A program made the translations under genes and the position numbers. Positions 8,809-18,551 of a stretch of 64,000 nt of DNA are shown here, piece after piece (the first letter of the stretch is position 1; every line of letters starts with the position of its first letter). Source of the stretch: Austwickia chelonae NBRC 105200 (GTDB taxonomy: Bacteria; Actinomycetota; Actinomycetes; Actinomycetales; Dermatophilaceae). The notes below the pieces were generated by a model that did not search any database, had not been told where the DNA came from, and saw nothing but the letters and a program-made list of their open reading frames with translations. The stretch spans positions 62,001-126,000 of the forward strand of contig NZ_BAGZ01000001.1 of assembly GCF_000298175.1 (NCBI RefSeq), in the 5' to 3' direction.

Positions 8809-11800
8809 TTACTTTGTCGCAGCGTCGGCCTCGTCCGAACGAGAAGCCCTCGGCGGCCCCGCCGGCGCCACTGCCCGTGCCCTACGGCGACGAGGTTTAC
8901 GGGTCGGTGCCCCTTCCTCAGAGGCCGAGCCGCTCTCGGGTTCCCGATCGGGCGACACTGCCCGAGTATCGACCGCAGAAGTCGACCTCGAAATGTCTTC
9001 AGACGTGGCAGGCAGAAGCACGACATTCGCGGTGGTCGGCTCCGGCGTCGCCACCGGTCGGCTGGCACCCCGCCGCCCCCGAGCGCTCTTCACCGGAGGA
9101 TCGCCAGCCGGGGCCTCGACTACGGTCGCTACAGGCGCCTCCGCCACCGGCCGCTCATTCTTCCTCTTCACCGCGCCGGTCTTCACCTGCCTCGGGCCCG
9201 AGTCCTCAGGTTCTTCGCCGGGTTGTGTTTCCTGATGAAGAGCGGCATAGGCCACCGCGGCGATCTGAGCCGGAGTAGGACCCGACGCCGATGACCGCTC
9301 CTCAGCAGCCGGAGCCTCGGAACTCTCCTCCCGGTCGGCCGTCGGCTGGTCCACCCCGGCCGAGGTGGACGCCGAGGACCCCACCGAGGAATTTCCGCGA
9401 CCACGGCGACGACGGCCGCCCTCGCCACCGTTGCCCCCACTTCCGTTGTTGGACGTGGACGGCTTGTCCACAGGAGTGCTCGAGACGATGATCCCGCGTC
9501 CGTTGCAGTGTTCACAGGGCTCGGAGAAAACCTCGATGAGTCCCGCACCCACTCGCTTACGGGTCATCTGGACCAATCCCAGCGAAGTCACCTCGGCAAC
9601 CTGGTGCTTCGTACGATCGCGCCCCAGACATTCCAGCAGTCGGCGGACCACCAGATCCCGGTTGGACTCCAGGACCATGTCGATGAAGTCGATGACGATG
9701 ATCCCACCGATGTCCCTCAGCCGTAGCTGACGCACGATCTCCTCGGCGGCCTCGATGTTGTTCTTCGTGACCGTTTCTTCCAGGTTGCCGCCCGCGCCCA
9801 CGAATTTTCCGGTGTTGACATCGATGACCGTCATCGCCTCGGTACGGTCGATGACCAATGATCCGCCGCTGGGCAACCAAACCTTGCGGTCCATCGCCTT
9901 CGCCAGCTGCTCATCGATCCGGAATTCGGCGAAGACGTCCTTGTCGCCGGTCCATCGGCGCAGCTTGCCCGCCAGATCCGGGGCGACCGATCCGATGTAG
10001 TCGTTCACCGTCGACCAGGCACCTTCCCCGGAAACCACCATCGAGGAGAAATCCTCGTTGAAGACATCCCGGATGACCCGCACGGTCAGGTCGACCTCAC
10101 CATGCAGCAAGGCCGGCGCATGTCCCGAGGCGGCCTTCTTCTGGATGGATTCCCAAATATTCGCCAACCGTTCCACATCCGCACGCAGTTCGGACTCCGA
10201 AGCCCCTTCTGCCGCGGTACGCACGATGACCCCTGCGTCCGGCGGGACGATCTCCTTGAGAATCTTCTTCAAACGGGTCCGCTCGGTGTCAGGAAGTTTC
10301 CGGCTGATACCGGTCATCTTGCCCTGAGGAACGTAGACCAGATAACGCCCAGGCAGACTGATCTGGCTGGTCAGCCTGGCGCCCTTGTGTCCGATCGGAT
10401 CCTTCGTGACCTGCACGAGGACACCCTGCCCCGAGGACAGGGCATTCTCGATCCGGCGCGACCTGTGCGCTTCCAGCCCGGCCGCATCCCAGTTGACTTC
10501 ACCGGCATAGAGCACTGCATTGCGTCCCCGCCCGATGTCAACGAAAGCTGCTTCCATGCTGGGCAGCACATTCTGCACCCGCCCCAGGTAGACATTGCCC
10601 GCCATCGACCCGGGCTGGGCGGAGTCGGCCTTGCTGACGTAGTGCTCGACCAGCACCCCGTCCTCGAGAACCCCGATCTGGGTGCGCTCTCCTTGCTGCC
10701 GGACCACCATCACCCGCTCGACGCTCTCCCGGCGGGCCAAGAACTCCGCCTCGGTGATGATGGTGCGTCGGCGCCCGGCCTCCCGGCCTTCCCTGCGGCG
10801 CTGCTTCTTCGCCTCCAGGCGGGTGCTTCCCTTGATGCCCATGGCCTCGTCGCGGTCACGCCGCGGCTCACGAACCTTCGTCACGGTGCCGGGCGGGTCC
10901 TCACCCTCGGTGGGGCTGCCGCTACGACGACGGCGCCTAGTCCGGCGGCGACCACTCGCCGCAGGCTCATCCCCATCCGAGTCGGAGGCCTCGCCTGGAC
11001 GTTCTTCCGGATCCCGCTCCTCAGACTGGGCGTTGCCCTCTCCCTCGGGGACCGTACCGTCCTCAGCCGTACCGCTCCCCCGTCGGCGTCCTTTGCCCCC
11101 ACGGCGACGGCGGCGACGACCGCCTTCCGATTCCTCGCTGTCCCCTTGTTCCTCGAGGTCGACATCAGAGTCGGACTCCGGGATGGTCTCGTCGCCCGTA
11201 GTGGAGAGGTCATCGCCGAAGCCCTCGGACGCGACAGCACCTCGACGACGAGAAGGCACAACGACCGTGCTCGGCTCGGGGGCCTGGAAGAGCACACCGA
11301 ACGTGGGCGACAATGAATTCGTCGAGTTCGCCTGGCCATCCACTGACTCCGCCTCGGCCAAGGCCAGAATTTCCTCCACCAGGGCATTCGCCTCGTCCTC
11401 AGAGATCTGAGCCACCATCAGATCGGAGACCGGTGTCTCTTCCGGGACCGGGAGCGGCACGTCCGGAGTCTTCTTCGGACGTTTCCGTCCCTTGGCTGGC
11501 GCTTTGGCCGCAACTTTCACCTGCGGCTCGGCTGCCTCAAGACCGGACTCACCCTCCACCGGCTGCGCCACGGCCTTCTTCCGAGGGCGGCGGGCACGAG
11601 GGGCCGGAGCGCCCACACCCGATTCCTCCCCAGGGGCAACCGCGCTCTGGGGATCGGCAGAGGCCGATTCCTCCGTCGTCTTCTTCCGTCGGACTGCCCT
11701 CTTGCGAGGTGTGCTCGCCACCACTTCCGAACTAGCGGGATCCGTGGTGGACGGAGCTTCTACAGCAGATGATTCCTTCTCCTGCTGCGACGAGCTCTTC

Positions 11801-11946
11801 CTCGAGACCGCGCGTTTACGCGGCTTCGGTGCCGGTTTTTCACCAGCAACCGTTTTGGCTGCGGTGCTCTTACGAGCCGCTCGCTTACGGGGCGCAGGTT
11901 CCGGGGTGTCGGTGTCCTGCTCGGGTGCGCTTTTCTCGGAAGCCAT
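8809..11946 (-). CDS. rne: Ribonuclease E/G family endoribonuclease
   Basis: RNase E cuts single-stranded AU-rich RNA in mRNA decay and in rRNA and tRNA maturation. The 1045-residue protein has a long disordered N-terminus (1 to about 400, with recurring basic PRKRA motifs and acidic SDSDVDLEEQGD), then the S1 domain (GNVYLGRVQNVLPSMEAAFV), the 5' sensor and the DNase I-like domain. Catalytic aspartates are in VIDVNTGKF (Asp709) and IIVIDFIDM (about 753), and the zinc-link is CEHCNGRG (about 810). A second basic, low-complexity region ends the protein. Disordered arms on both sides of the core are the actinobacterial layout. Confidence 0.96.
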   Translation of the reverse strand: MASEKSAPEQDTDTPEPAPRKRAARKSTAAKTVAGEKPAPKPRKRAVSRKSSSQQEKESSAVEAPSTTDPASSEVVASTPRKRAVRRKKTTEESASADPQSAVAPGEESGVGAPAPRARRPRKKAVAQPVEGESGLEAAEPQVKVAAKAPAKGRKRPKKTPDVPLPVPEETPVSDLMVAQISEDEANALVEEILALAEAESVDGQANSTNSLSPTFGVLFQAPEPSTVVVPSRRRGAVASEGFGDDLSTTGDETIPESDSDVDLEEQGDSEESEGGRRRRRRGGKGRRRGSGTAEDGTVPEGEGNAQSEERDPEERPGEASDSDGDEPAASGRRRTRRRRRSGSPTEGEDPPGTVTKVREPRRDRDEAMGIKGSTRLEAKKQRRREGREAGRRRTIITEAEFLARRESVERVMVVRQQGERTQIGVLEDGVLVEHYVSKADSAQPGSMAGNVYLGRVQNVLPSMEAAFVDIGRGRNAVLYAGEVNWDAAGLEAHRSRRIENALSSGQGVLVQVTKDPIGHKGARLTSQISLPGRYLVYVPQGKMTGISRKLPDTERTRLKKILKEIVPPDAGVIVRTAAEGASESELRADVERLANIWESIQKKAASGHAPALLHGEVDLTVRVIRDVFNEDFSSMVVSGEGAWSTVNDYIGSVAPDLAGKLRRWTGDKDVFAEFRIDEQLAKAMDRKVWLPSGGSLVIDRTEAMTVIDVNTGKFVGAGGNLEETVTKNNIEAAEEIVRQLRLRDIGGIIVIDFIDMVLESNRDLVVRRLLECLGRDRTKHQVAEVTSLGLVQMTRKRVGAGLIEVFSEPCEHCNGRGIIVSSTPVDKPSTSNNGSGGNGGEGGRRRRGRGNSSVGSSASTSAGVDQPTADREESSEAPAAEERSSASGPTPAQIAAVAYAALHQETQPGEEPEDSGPRQVKTGAVKRKNERPVAEAPVATVVEAPAGDPPVKSARGRRGASRPVATPEPTTANVVLLPATSEDISRSTSAVDTRAVSPDREPESGSASEEGAPTRKPRRRRARAVAPAGPPRASRSDEADAATK

Positions 11947-12128
11947 CTGAGGCGTCCTTCCTGCACCGTGCGACGACGTCCACGCCTGGGATCTCGTTCT
12001 CCCTCGTCATCGCACCGATGCATGATCGAAGATCGTCGGCAGTGCGGTTCACCGCTATCGACGGAAGTCGTATCGCTACGTCCGTTCGGGCTCGCGCTAG
12101 CGCGTCACCTGGGCGGACGCCGATAACG

Positions 12129-12896
12129 TCACTGTGGTGCGGCCAGCGGGTCGGCCACTTCCCCCTCGATCAGCGGGCCCTGAGCGAGTCGGATCACCAA
12201 GGGGGTCGATATGGGCGACAAGGAGGCATAAGTGCGCAACGCAGTGAGGATGTCATCGGGGCGTACAGCGGGCGTGGTGTGCCGTACGACCATTCGCAGT
12301 ATGGCATACCCTCCGTCAAGCCCGCTGATCGTGCTGTCCACAGCGCATCCATCATCCGGCCCGAAGACCGCCATGGATACGACGGCCGACCGAGGATCCA
12401 AAGTCTTCTCACCCGACTTGAACATCCGAGTCACCGGAGCCTCGTCCAATCCCAAGAACTCGGCACGGACCGCACCCAGCTCCGCCGGATCCAATTCCGG
12501 GAAACACATCATCCAGTCACTGGCCTGCAGCAGATCCGCCAGTGAAGACGAGGTCGACTCGGCGATCGCCAACACGTCCAACCCCGGAGGAAGCGCATCG
12601 TCCAGAGCCGTACGCACCGCGCCCAGATCCACCTTCTCCGCCAGTGCGATCTCCACGTACTCTGCCTCGCTCGCGGTACCGGTCGGAGCGGCATTGGCGT
12701 ACGAGATCCGTGGATGCGGGTGGAAACCCGACGAGAAGGCCATCGGGACGGCAGCCCGACGCAAGGCCCGCTCCAGCGCACGCTGGAAATCCCGGGTGCT
12801 GGAGAAACGCAGTCGACCACGCTTCGCATAGCGAAGTCGAAGACGCTGCACCGGAGGAGCAGCCGGAGGACCGGAAGGAACACGCTGACGAGCCAT
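12129..12896 (-). CDS. TIGR03936/DUF2344 family radical-SAM-linked protein
   Basis: The 255-residue product opens, after a short lead, with LRLRYAKRGRLRFSSTRDF and contains AFSSGFHPHPRISYANA, the features of the DUF2344 family. In many bacteria this domain is fused to, or encoded beside, the radical-SAM protein found here immediately upstream, so the two are assumed to work together; the substrate is not established. The ATG at 12896 was chosen because the conserved part starts about 15 residues later, although no clear ribosome-binding site is visible. The gene follows its partner by 139 bases. Confidence 0.9.
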   Translation of the reverse strand: MARQRVPSGPPAAPPVQRLRLRYAKRGRLRFSSTRDFQRALERALRRAAVPMAFSSGFHPHPRISYANAAPTGTASEAEYVEIALAEKVDLGAVRTALDDALPPGLDVLAIAESTSSSLADLLQASDWMMCFPELDPAELGAVRAEFLGLDEAPVTRMFKSGEKTLDPRSAVVSMAVFGPDDGCAVDSTISGLDGGYAILRMVVRHTTPAVRPDDILTALRTYASLSPISTPLVIRLAQGPLIEGEVADPLAAPQ

Positions 12897-13035
12897 AAAC
12901 ACCAACGTTAAGGCGCGGCACACCGACACCGGCAATCCGCACGTTCCGAACAGGCTCTCCGCGACGACGCCGTCCTCGCGTCCTGCCTCGGACAAGTTCC
13001 CTCGGCGACGATCACGACGCCGGGCTATATCACTC

Positions 13036-15093
13036 TCAGCCGGCCAGATCGACCTGCACACGAGCTGTGTTCGCACTCGGATCAGCTGCTGGCATCAGCG
13101 CAGCCTTACCCGATGTCAACACGGTCACCGGCAACAAGGACCTGCCCGTGGGCCCGATCTGGATGTCGGTGTCCATCTGCGGACACACCCCACAGTCAGA
13201 ACACGGTGTCCACCTGCAGTCCGGCTGCTCGGCTTCCTCCAATGCCGCTTGCCAGTCGTCCCAGAGCCATTCCTTGTCCAGCCCGGAATCGATGTGATCC
13301 CAGGGGAGAACCTCCAGCTCACCGCGCTCCCGCGTGGTGAACCAGTCGATGTCAATGCCCCATCCATGCTCCTCGCGCTGAGCGGCGAACACCTCTTCGG
13401 CGCACCGCATCCACCGCTCGAAGGAGAAGTGTTCGCTCCACCCGTCGAATCGTCCACCGTCCCGCCAGACCGCTTCGACAACCTTGCCCACCCGTCGGTC
13501 GCCACGGGAGAGCAGCCCCTCCACAATTCCCGGTTCACCGTCGTGATAGCGCAGACCGATCGACGACCCGTATCTCCGATCGGCTCTGATCCTCTCCCGC
13601 AGCCCACGCAACCTAGCGTCAGTGTCCGCAGCGGACAGTTGCCCGGCCCACTGGAACGGGGTGTGCGCCTTCGGCACGAACCCGCCGATCGACACCGTGC
13701 ACCGGATGTCTTTACGCCCGCTGACCTTCCGGCCGGTATCGATCACCCGAGCCGCCAGATCCGCGATACCGAGGACGTCCTCGTCGGTCTCCGTCGGCAG
13801 ACCGCACATGAAGTACAGCTTGACCTGGCGCCACCCAGCCGCATAAGCCGCAGCAACAGTATCGATGAGGTCTTGCTCACTGACCTGCTTGTTGATCACC
13901 CTGCGGAGCCGCTCACTCCCCCCCTCGGGGGCAAAGGTCAACCCACTGCGTCGGCCGTTACGGGACAACTCGTCCGCAAGGTCGATATTGAAAGCATCCA
14001 CCCGGGTACTCGGCAGAGACAACCCGGTATGCGTCCCCTCGTAACGGTCCGCCAGCCCCTTCGTGATCTCCGCGATCTCGGAGTGGTCAGCGCTGCTGAG
14101 GGAGAGGAGCCCGACCTCCTCGTAACCGGTGGCGCCCAAACCCTGCTCCACCATCTCCCCGATACCGGTGATCGAGCGTTCCCGCACCGGACGAGTGATC
14201 ATCCCCGCCTGGCAGAAACGGCACCCCCGGGTGCACCCTCGGAAGATCTCCACACTCATCCGTTCGTGCACCGTCTCGGCCAAAGGCACCAGCGGAGTCT
14301 TCGGATAGGGCCACTCGTCGAGATCCATCACCGTGTGCTTGGCCACCCGCCACGGAATCCCCGACTCAGTGGGCGCGACCCGTTTGATCCGTCCGTCCGG
14401 CAGGTAGTCGACCTGATAGAAGCCGGGAACATAGGCCACGCCGTCCCGAGCGAGCCTGAGCAACAGCTCATGACGCCCACCGGGACGGCCCTGGGCCTTC
14501 CACTCTCCGATGAGGTCCGTGACCCTCAGGACCGCTTCTTCTCCGTCGCCGACGATCACCGCATCGACGAAGTCCGACACCGGCTCCGGGTTGAAACTCG
14601 CATGGCCCCCGACGAGAACGATCGGATCGGAATCCGAGCGGTCCACAGCGTGCAACGGGATACCGGCCAGATCAAGGGCCTCCAACATGTTCGTGTAATT
14701 GAGCTCCGTGGGAAAGCTCAAACCGAAGACATCGAAATCACGGACCGCCCGATGGCCGTCCACGGTCACCTGGGGCACCCCCTCGGCCCGCATCATCCCC
14801 GCCAGATCGGGCCAGACCGCGTAAGTCCGTTCCGCCAAGGCATCAGACCGCTCGTTGAGCACCTCGTAGAGGATCATGAGCCCCTGATTGGGCAGACCTA
14901 CCTCGTAAGCATCCGGGTACATCAGCGCCCAACGCACGGTCCTCTCCCGCGCTGCCTCCCCTGGGCAATCGACGAATCCGCCGCAGTTCCAGTCTTTGAC
15001 CTGAGAGTTCAGCTCACCCCCCACATATTGAATGGGCTTCGAGACTCGCGTCAGCAGCGGCTCCAGACGCGCGAAAAAGGACTCTCCAGGCAT
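13036..15093 (-). CDS. TIGR03960 family radical-SAM protein with B12-binding-like domain
   Basis: The 685-residue protein has an N-terminal B12-binding-like region (FDVFGLSFPTELNYTNMLEA, then IVLVGGHASFNPEP) and a radical-SAM core with the iron-sulfur motif CTRGCRFC (Cys287, Cys291, Cys294), followed by FAPEGGSERLRRVINK. The C-terminus has a cysteine cluster, CRWTPCSDCGVCP, which may hold a second cluster. The ATG at 15093 has GGAGAG just upstream. It precedes its DUF2344 partner and follows ribF. The reaction is unknown; the family is widespread and probably modifies RNA or protein, which is inference. Confidence 0.92.
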   Translation of the reverse strand: MPGESFFARLEPLLTRVSKPIQYVGGELNSQVKDWNCGGFVDCPGEAARERTVRWALMYPDAYEVGLPNQGLMILYEVLNERSDALAERTYAVWPDLAGMMRAEGVPQVTVDGHRAVRDFDVFGLSFPTELNYTNMLEALDLAGIPLHAVDRSDSDPIVLVGGHASFNPEPVSDFVDAVIVGDGEEAVLRVTDLIGEWKAQGRPGGRHELLLRLARDGVAYVPGFYQVDYLPDGRIKRVAPTESGIPWRVAKHTVMDLDEWPYPKTPLVPLAETVHERMSVEIFRGCTRGCRFCQAGMITRPVRERSITGIGEMVEQGLGATGYEEVGLLSLSSADHSEIAEITKGLADRYEGTHTGLSLPSTRVDAFNIDLADELSRNGRRSGLTFAPEGGSERLRRVINKQVSEQDLIDTVAAAYAAGWRQVKLYFMCGLPTETDEDVLGIADLAARVIDTGRKVSGRKDIRCTVSIGGFVPKAHTPFQWAGQLSAADTDARLRGLRERIRADRRYGSSIGLRYHDGEPGIVEGLLSRGDRRVGKVVEAVWRDGGRFDGWSEHFSFERWMRCAEEVFAAQREEHGWGIDIDWFTTRERGELEVLPWDHIDSGLDKEWLWDDWQAALEEAEQPDCRWTPCSDCGVCPQMDTDIQIGPTGRSLLPVTVLTSGKAALMPAADPSANTARVQVDLAG

Positions 15094-15142
15094 ACTCTCC
15101 AGGGTAGGTGAGCCGACCCCAGCTGCCCAAAGTCCGCTGGAC

Positions 15143-16111
15143 TCAGACCTGCGGACCCTGAACGCCCAGGAGTTCCCTGGTGCGACGGACGTCCTCACCC
15201 ATCACCGTCAGCAATTCCTCGATGTCACCGAAGCGATACATCGGCCGCAGCCGCTGGACGAACTCCAACCCCACCCGTTCCCCGTAGAGATCGAGATCCG
15301 TACGGTCCAGGACATAGGCCTCCACCCGCCGCTGCGTACCGTCGAAGGTCGGATTGGTTCCGACCGAGATGGCAGCAGGCAGGCGTTCCCCCTCGCCTCC
15401 ACCACGCACCAACCACCCGGCATACACTCCGTCCGCCGGGATCAAACCGTCCGGGTCCTGGCACAGGTTCGCCGTGGGATACCCCAGTTCACGTCCGCGA
15501 TGATCGCCGTGCACGACGGTTCCAGCCACCTCATGGCGTCGGCCCAGGACATCCGCTGCAGCTTCCACGTCTCCGTCGACCACCAGGCTGCGCGCCTGAG
15601 ATGACGACCAACGGGTCACTTCCGTGGCATGGGTCTGACCACCCTGGTCGGAGACCACCGCCACCTCGAAACCGAACTTCTCCCCCAAGCCCCGCAAGGT
15701 CTCCACGTCCCCGGAGTTGCGCACCCCGAAACGGGTGTCCTGCCCCACGACCACCAGCCGAGCGTGCAAAGCCTCGACAAAAACCCGCCGGACGAACTCC
15801 TCAGGCGTCCAGGTAGCCAAATCCCTGGTGAACTCCATGACCAGCACCGCATCGAGCCCCAACTCGCCGAGCAGCTCCAACCGCTGGTCGAGCGTCCCCA
15901 GCAAGGGCGGCGCCTGCTCGGGCCGCAACACCGACACCGGATGCGGGTCGAAGGTCACCGCCACCGCTGTCGCGTTCACAGCTCGGGCCTGCGCCACCAG
16001 CTGTTCGAGAACAGCACGATGTCCGCGATGGACCCCGTCGAAATTGCCCAGCGTCACCGCGCAGGCCGAGAGATCGTCAGGGAGGTCACTGAGGGCATTC
16101 CAACGGCGCAC
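15143..16111 (-). CDS. ribF: Bifunctional riboflavin kinase / FMN adenylyltransferase
   Basis: RibF makes FMN from riboflavin and then FAD from FMN. The 322-residue product has the N-terminal FAD synthetase domain with LGNFDGVHRGHRAVL at about 21-35 (HxGH nucleotidyltransferase motif) and the C-terminal kinase domain with GRELGYPTANL. Length is normal. It lies downstream of truB with an ASCH-domain gene in between, where many actinobacteria have the two adjacent. Confidence 0.96.
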   Translation of the reverse strand: MRRWNALSDLPDDLSACAVTLGNFDGVHRGHRAVLEQLVAQARAVNATAVAVTFDPHPVSVLRPEQAPPLLGTLDQRLELLGELGLDAVLVMEFTRDLATWTPEEFVRRVFVEALHARLVVVGQDTRFGVRNSGDVETLRGLGEKFGFEVAVVSDQGGQTHATEVTRWSSSQARSLVVDGDVEAAADVLGRRHEVAGTVVHGDHRGRELGYPTANLCQDPDGLIPADGVYAGWLVRGGGEGERLPAAISVGTNPTFDGTQRRVEAYVLDRTDLDLYGERVGLEFVQRLRPMYRFGDIEELLTVMGEDVRRTRELLGVQGPQV

Positions 16112-16232
16112 GTGGTCACTCTAGCGACCCGTACTGAGAAGCGACTCCTTCATCGGTTTCCCAGATCACACAGAAACCGTCATCCGGTCCTCTCCCGGAG
16201 ACCATCGCACCGAGCAGGAACACCCCGGCAGA

Positions 16233-16763
16233 TCACCAGGAGGACTCTGGCACCGATCTCTGTCCCGGCGTGGGATAGATCACGGTGAATCGTTCCAGAA
16301 CCACCGGCATATCGGAACGAAAACCCTGCGGATTGGAGAGGTTCTCCCGGAAGAACCACTCATGAACCTCACGCCAGTGCTCCACGGAGAGATCCCCCTC
16401 GGCCTCTGCCGCAACATGTTCCGGGCCCACCTCGTCGAAAGGGACGATATCGACAGCGGTCGTCTGGATGAGAGCCCGAGGCTGCTGATCGCCGTCCAGG
16501 ATGATCGCCAACCGACCTACCTCCGGCAAAGACTCACCTTCGAACTCGTAATCCCACAGAGCCGAGGCCGTAGCCGTCTTCAAGCCCCGAAGCACCAGGT
16601 CGAGAAGTTCATCGGCCTGCTCAGGAGCTCCCCGAGCTCCGAAGGCCCAGGCAACCGGAGGCACCGGCCCGAGTGCCATCTCGCCCGATGACCCAGCAGG
16701 CCGCGACAGACGCGTACGCAATCGAGCGTGTGCCCAGAATGCGTCGATATCCGCTTGGACCAT
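16233..16763 (-). CDS. ASCH domain-containing protein
   Basis: The 176-residue protein matches the ASCH/DUF437 type: GLKTATASALWDYEFEGESL is the K-T-A/S core, and the family RAL/IQTT and VDIVPFDEVGPEHVAAEAEG stretches follow. ASCH proteins share the PUA-like fold and are thought to bind RNA or modified nucleosides; some members have nuclease or amidohydrolase activity, but no activity can be assigned here. No membrane segment or signal peptide. It sits between truB and ribF on their strand, 121 bases from ribF and 63 from truB. Confidence 0.85.
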   Translation of the reverse strand: MVQADIDAFWAHARLRTRLSRPAGSSGEMALGPVPPVAWAFGARGAPEQADELLDLVLRGLKTATASALWDYEFEGESLPEVGRLAIILDGDQQPRALIQTTAVDIVPFDEVGPEHVAAEAEGDLSVEHWREVHEWFFRENLSNPQGFRSDMPVVLERFTVIYPTPGQRSVPESSW

Positions 16764-16826
16764 GAATGGACGATAACAGGCATAAGCCTCGAAAAAGGTC
16801 GCCCCCAGCAGGCGGGACGGACTCCT

Positions 16827-17798
16827 TTACCCCGGGCTGACAAAGACCGCCCGAACCTTGACCTTCGCTTCACCTTCATCGACGACCGCTATCAGCTCCC
16901 CGGCCGGACCCCGAACAGCGACGAGGTCACGCCCCGGCGACTCCGCATCGATCCGCACACCGTTGGACAACAGCTTCGCCGATCTCTCGTCCAGGTCGCG
17001 ATACGGCATAGCGCCCTCCAACGCTGCAGCCATACCGATCATGGGCAACCCGGACCGACCTGGACTTGCCTGCACACGAGCCTCCTCCAGAGCCTGCGGG
17101 CTGCTAGAGCGCTCGACGTCGAAGGAACCGACCCTGGTCCGACGCAAAGACGTGAGATGTCCGCCCACACCAAGCTCGGCGCCCAGATCACGAGCCAGAG
17201 CACGCACATAGGTTCCGGAAGAGACCTCCACCCGTACCTCCACGTCGACATACGGTCGCAGATCGACCTTCCCGTCAGGCAGCACACACATCGCCTCGCC
17301 GCGTCTGGTCCCCAGCCGTTCGAAACGGTAGACCTGCACAGCCCGCGCCGGGAGATCGACCTGTTCGCCGCCACGCACCCGCGCATACGATCGGACTCCG
17401 TCGACCTTGATCGCACTGACCGCACTGGGCACCTGTTCGATCGAACCGGTGAGTCGTGCGATCGCTGCGTCGATCTCCTTCTCCTCGAGAGCAGGCAGCA
17501 CATCGACCGCGCCGGTCAGCTCGCCCTCCGCGTCATCGGTCACCGTCGACTGCCCCAGACGGATCGTCGCCAGATAGGTCTTGTCGCAGCCCACCAGGAA
17601 GGTGAGCAACCGGGTGGCCTTGTTGACCCCGATCAGAAGGAGACCAGTGGCCATCGGGTCGAGGGTGCCGGCGTGACCGACCCGGCGGGTACCACAGATA
17701 CGCCGGCAACGTCCGACCACATCATGGCTCGTCATTCCCGATGGCTTGTCCACGAGCAGCAGGCCGTCGCCGACCAAAGGATCTGGCGGACGCGCCAT
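16827..17798 (-). CDS. truB: tRNA pseudouridine(55) synthase
   Basis: TruB makes pseudouridine at position 55 of the T arm of tRNAs. The 323-residue protein has DGLLLVDKPSGMTSHDVV and the catalytic GHAGTLDPMATG with Asp47, then a C-terminal PUA-like domain. The ATG at 17798 was chosen over the in-frame TTG at 17804; it lies two bases beyond the rbfA stop, so the two genes are translationally close and surely one operon. Confidence 0.96.
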   Translation of the reverse strand: MARPPDPLVGDGLLLVDKPSGMTSHDVVGRCRRICGTRRVGHAGTLDPMATGLLLIGVNKATRLLTFLVGCDKTYLATIRLGQSTVTDDAEGELTGAVDVLPALEEKEIDAAIARLTGSIEQVPSAVSAIKVDGVRSYARVRGGEQVDLPARAVQVYRFERLGTRRGEAMCVLPDGKVDLRPYVDVEVRVEVSSGTYVRALARDLGAELGVGGHLTSLRRTRVGSFDVERSSSPQALEEARVQASPGRSGLPMIGMAAALEGAMPYRDLDERSAKLLSNGVRIDAESPGRDLVAVRGPAGELIAVVDEGEAKVKVRAVFVSPG

Positions 17799-17800
17799 GC

Positions 17801-18283
17801 TCAACCCCGCTCGGAAGAAGAGGGACCGACCTGGTCTGGCCTTGACTCCAGCGCGTCCTCGTCGGCAGCAGGCTTCCGGTAAGGGTCGGCCTCACCGGCG
17901 TAGGAGGCGCCTGCTGCGGCCTTGGCGATCTCGGCGTCATGCTGCTTCGCGATCACCAGGAGCTCGTCGAGGTGGGCAGCGCCCTCGGGGATCGCGTCGG
18001 CCACGAATTCCAGGCTCGGTGTCAGCCTGATTCCCAGCCCCTTGCCGACCGCCGAGCGGATCCGCCCTTTGTTCGCCTCCAAAGCGGCTGCGGTCTCCTC
18101 ACGCTCGTTCTCACTGCCGAAAACCGTGTAGAAGATCGACGCCTGCTGCAGGTCGCCGGTGACCCGCACATCGGTCACCGTGATGAAGCCCAGACGTTCG
18201 TCCTTGATGCGATGTTCCAAGGTCTCCGCGACGATCACCTTGATACGGTCGGCGATCTTGCGGGCCCGTGCCGGATCGGCCAT
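17801..18283 (-). CDS. rbfA: Ribosome-binding factor A
   Basis: RbfA binds the immature 30S subunit and helps process the 16S rRNA 5' end, important in the cold. The 160-residue protein starts [20 protein letters not shown] and contains [20 protein letters not shown], the KH-fold core; the last 35 residues are a polar tail. The frame is open far upstream, but an AAAGGAG site six bases before the ATG at 18283 and the family length decide the start. Confidence 0.96.
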   Translation of the reverse strand: MADPARARKIADRIKVIVAETLEHRIKDERLGFITVTDVRVTGDLQQASIFYTVFGSENEREETAAALEANKGRIRSAVGKGLGIRLTPSLEFVADAIPEGAAHLDELLVIAKQHDAEIAKAAAGASYAGEADPYRKPAADEDALESRPDQVGPSSSERG

Positions 18284-18493
18284 GAGAGGGCTCCTTTCGT
18301 TCGGGCCGTGGCACGACATCGACAGCCCATGGGCCGCCATGACGTTCACCTCGGCAGAAAACGGGTATCCCGGCCTGCTACGACCAGCATCGCAGACCGG
18401 GAACGTTCCATATTGGTTCATGCTGAAAGACCCGGGCCGCTCCAACCCACCGCACGTTCTCGGAGGTAGAGCTTCGGACCGCTGTTGGCGGTC

Positions 18494-18529
18494 GTCCGGC
18501 GTACATCGAGAATTCGATGTACGCCGGAC
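18494..18529 (-). terminator. Strong hairpin terminator after infB
   Basis: A perfect 16-bp inverted repeat (18494-18509 with 18514-18529) with a 4-base loop lies 23 bases after the infB stop. It probably ends or attenuates the rimP-nusA-ylxR-infB transcript, so rbfA-truB may have its own promoter in the 210 bases that follow. Confidence 0.87.
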
Positions 18530-18551
18530 GGTCCTGAGGTAGATGTGCGGG

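Noticed and set aside
10102-11316. Plus-strand frame opposite rne
   Set aside because: Antisense of the RNase E gene; no ribosome-binding site or domain.
13249-15111. Long plus-strand frame (620 codons) opposite the radical-SAM gene
   Set aside because: Shadow frame of a gene with intact iron-sulfur motifs; no protein-like features of its own.
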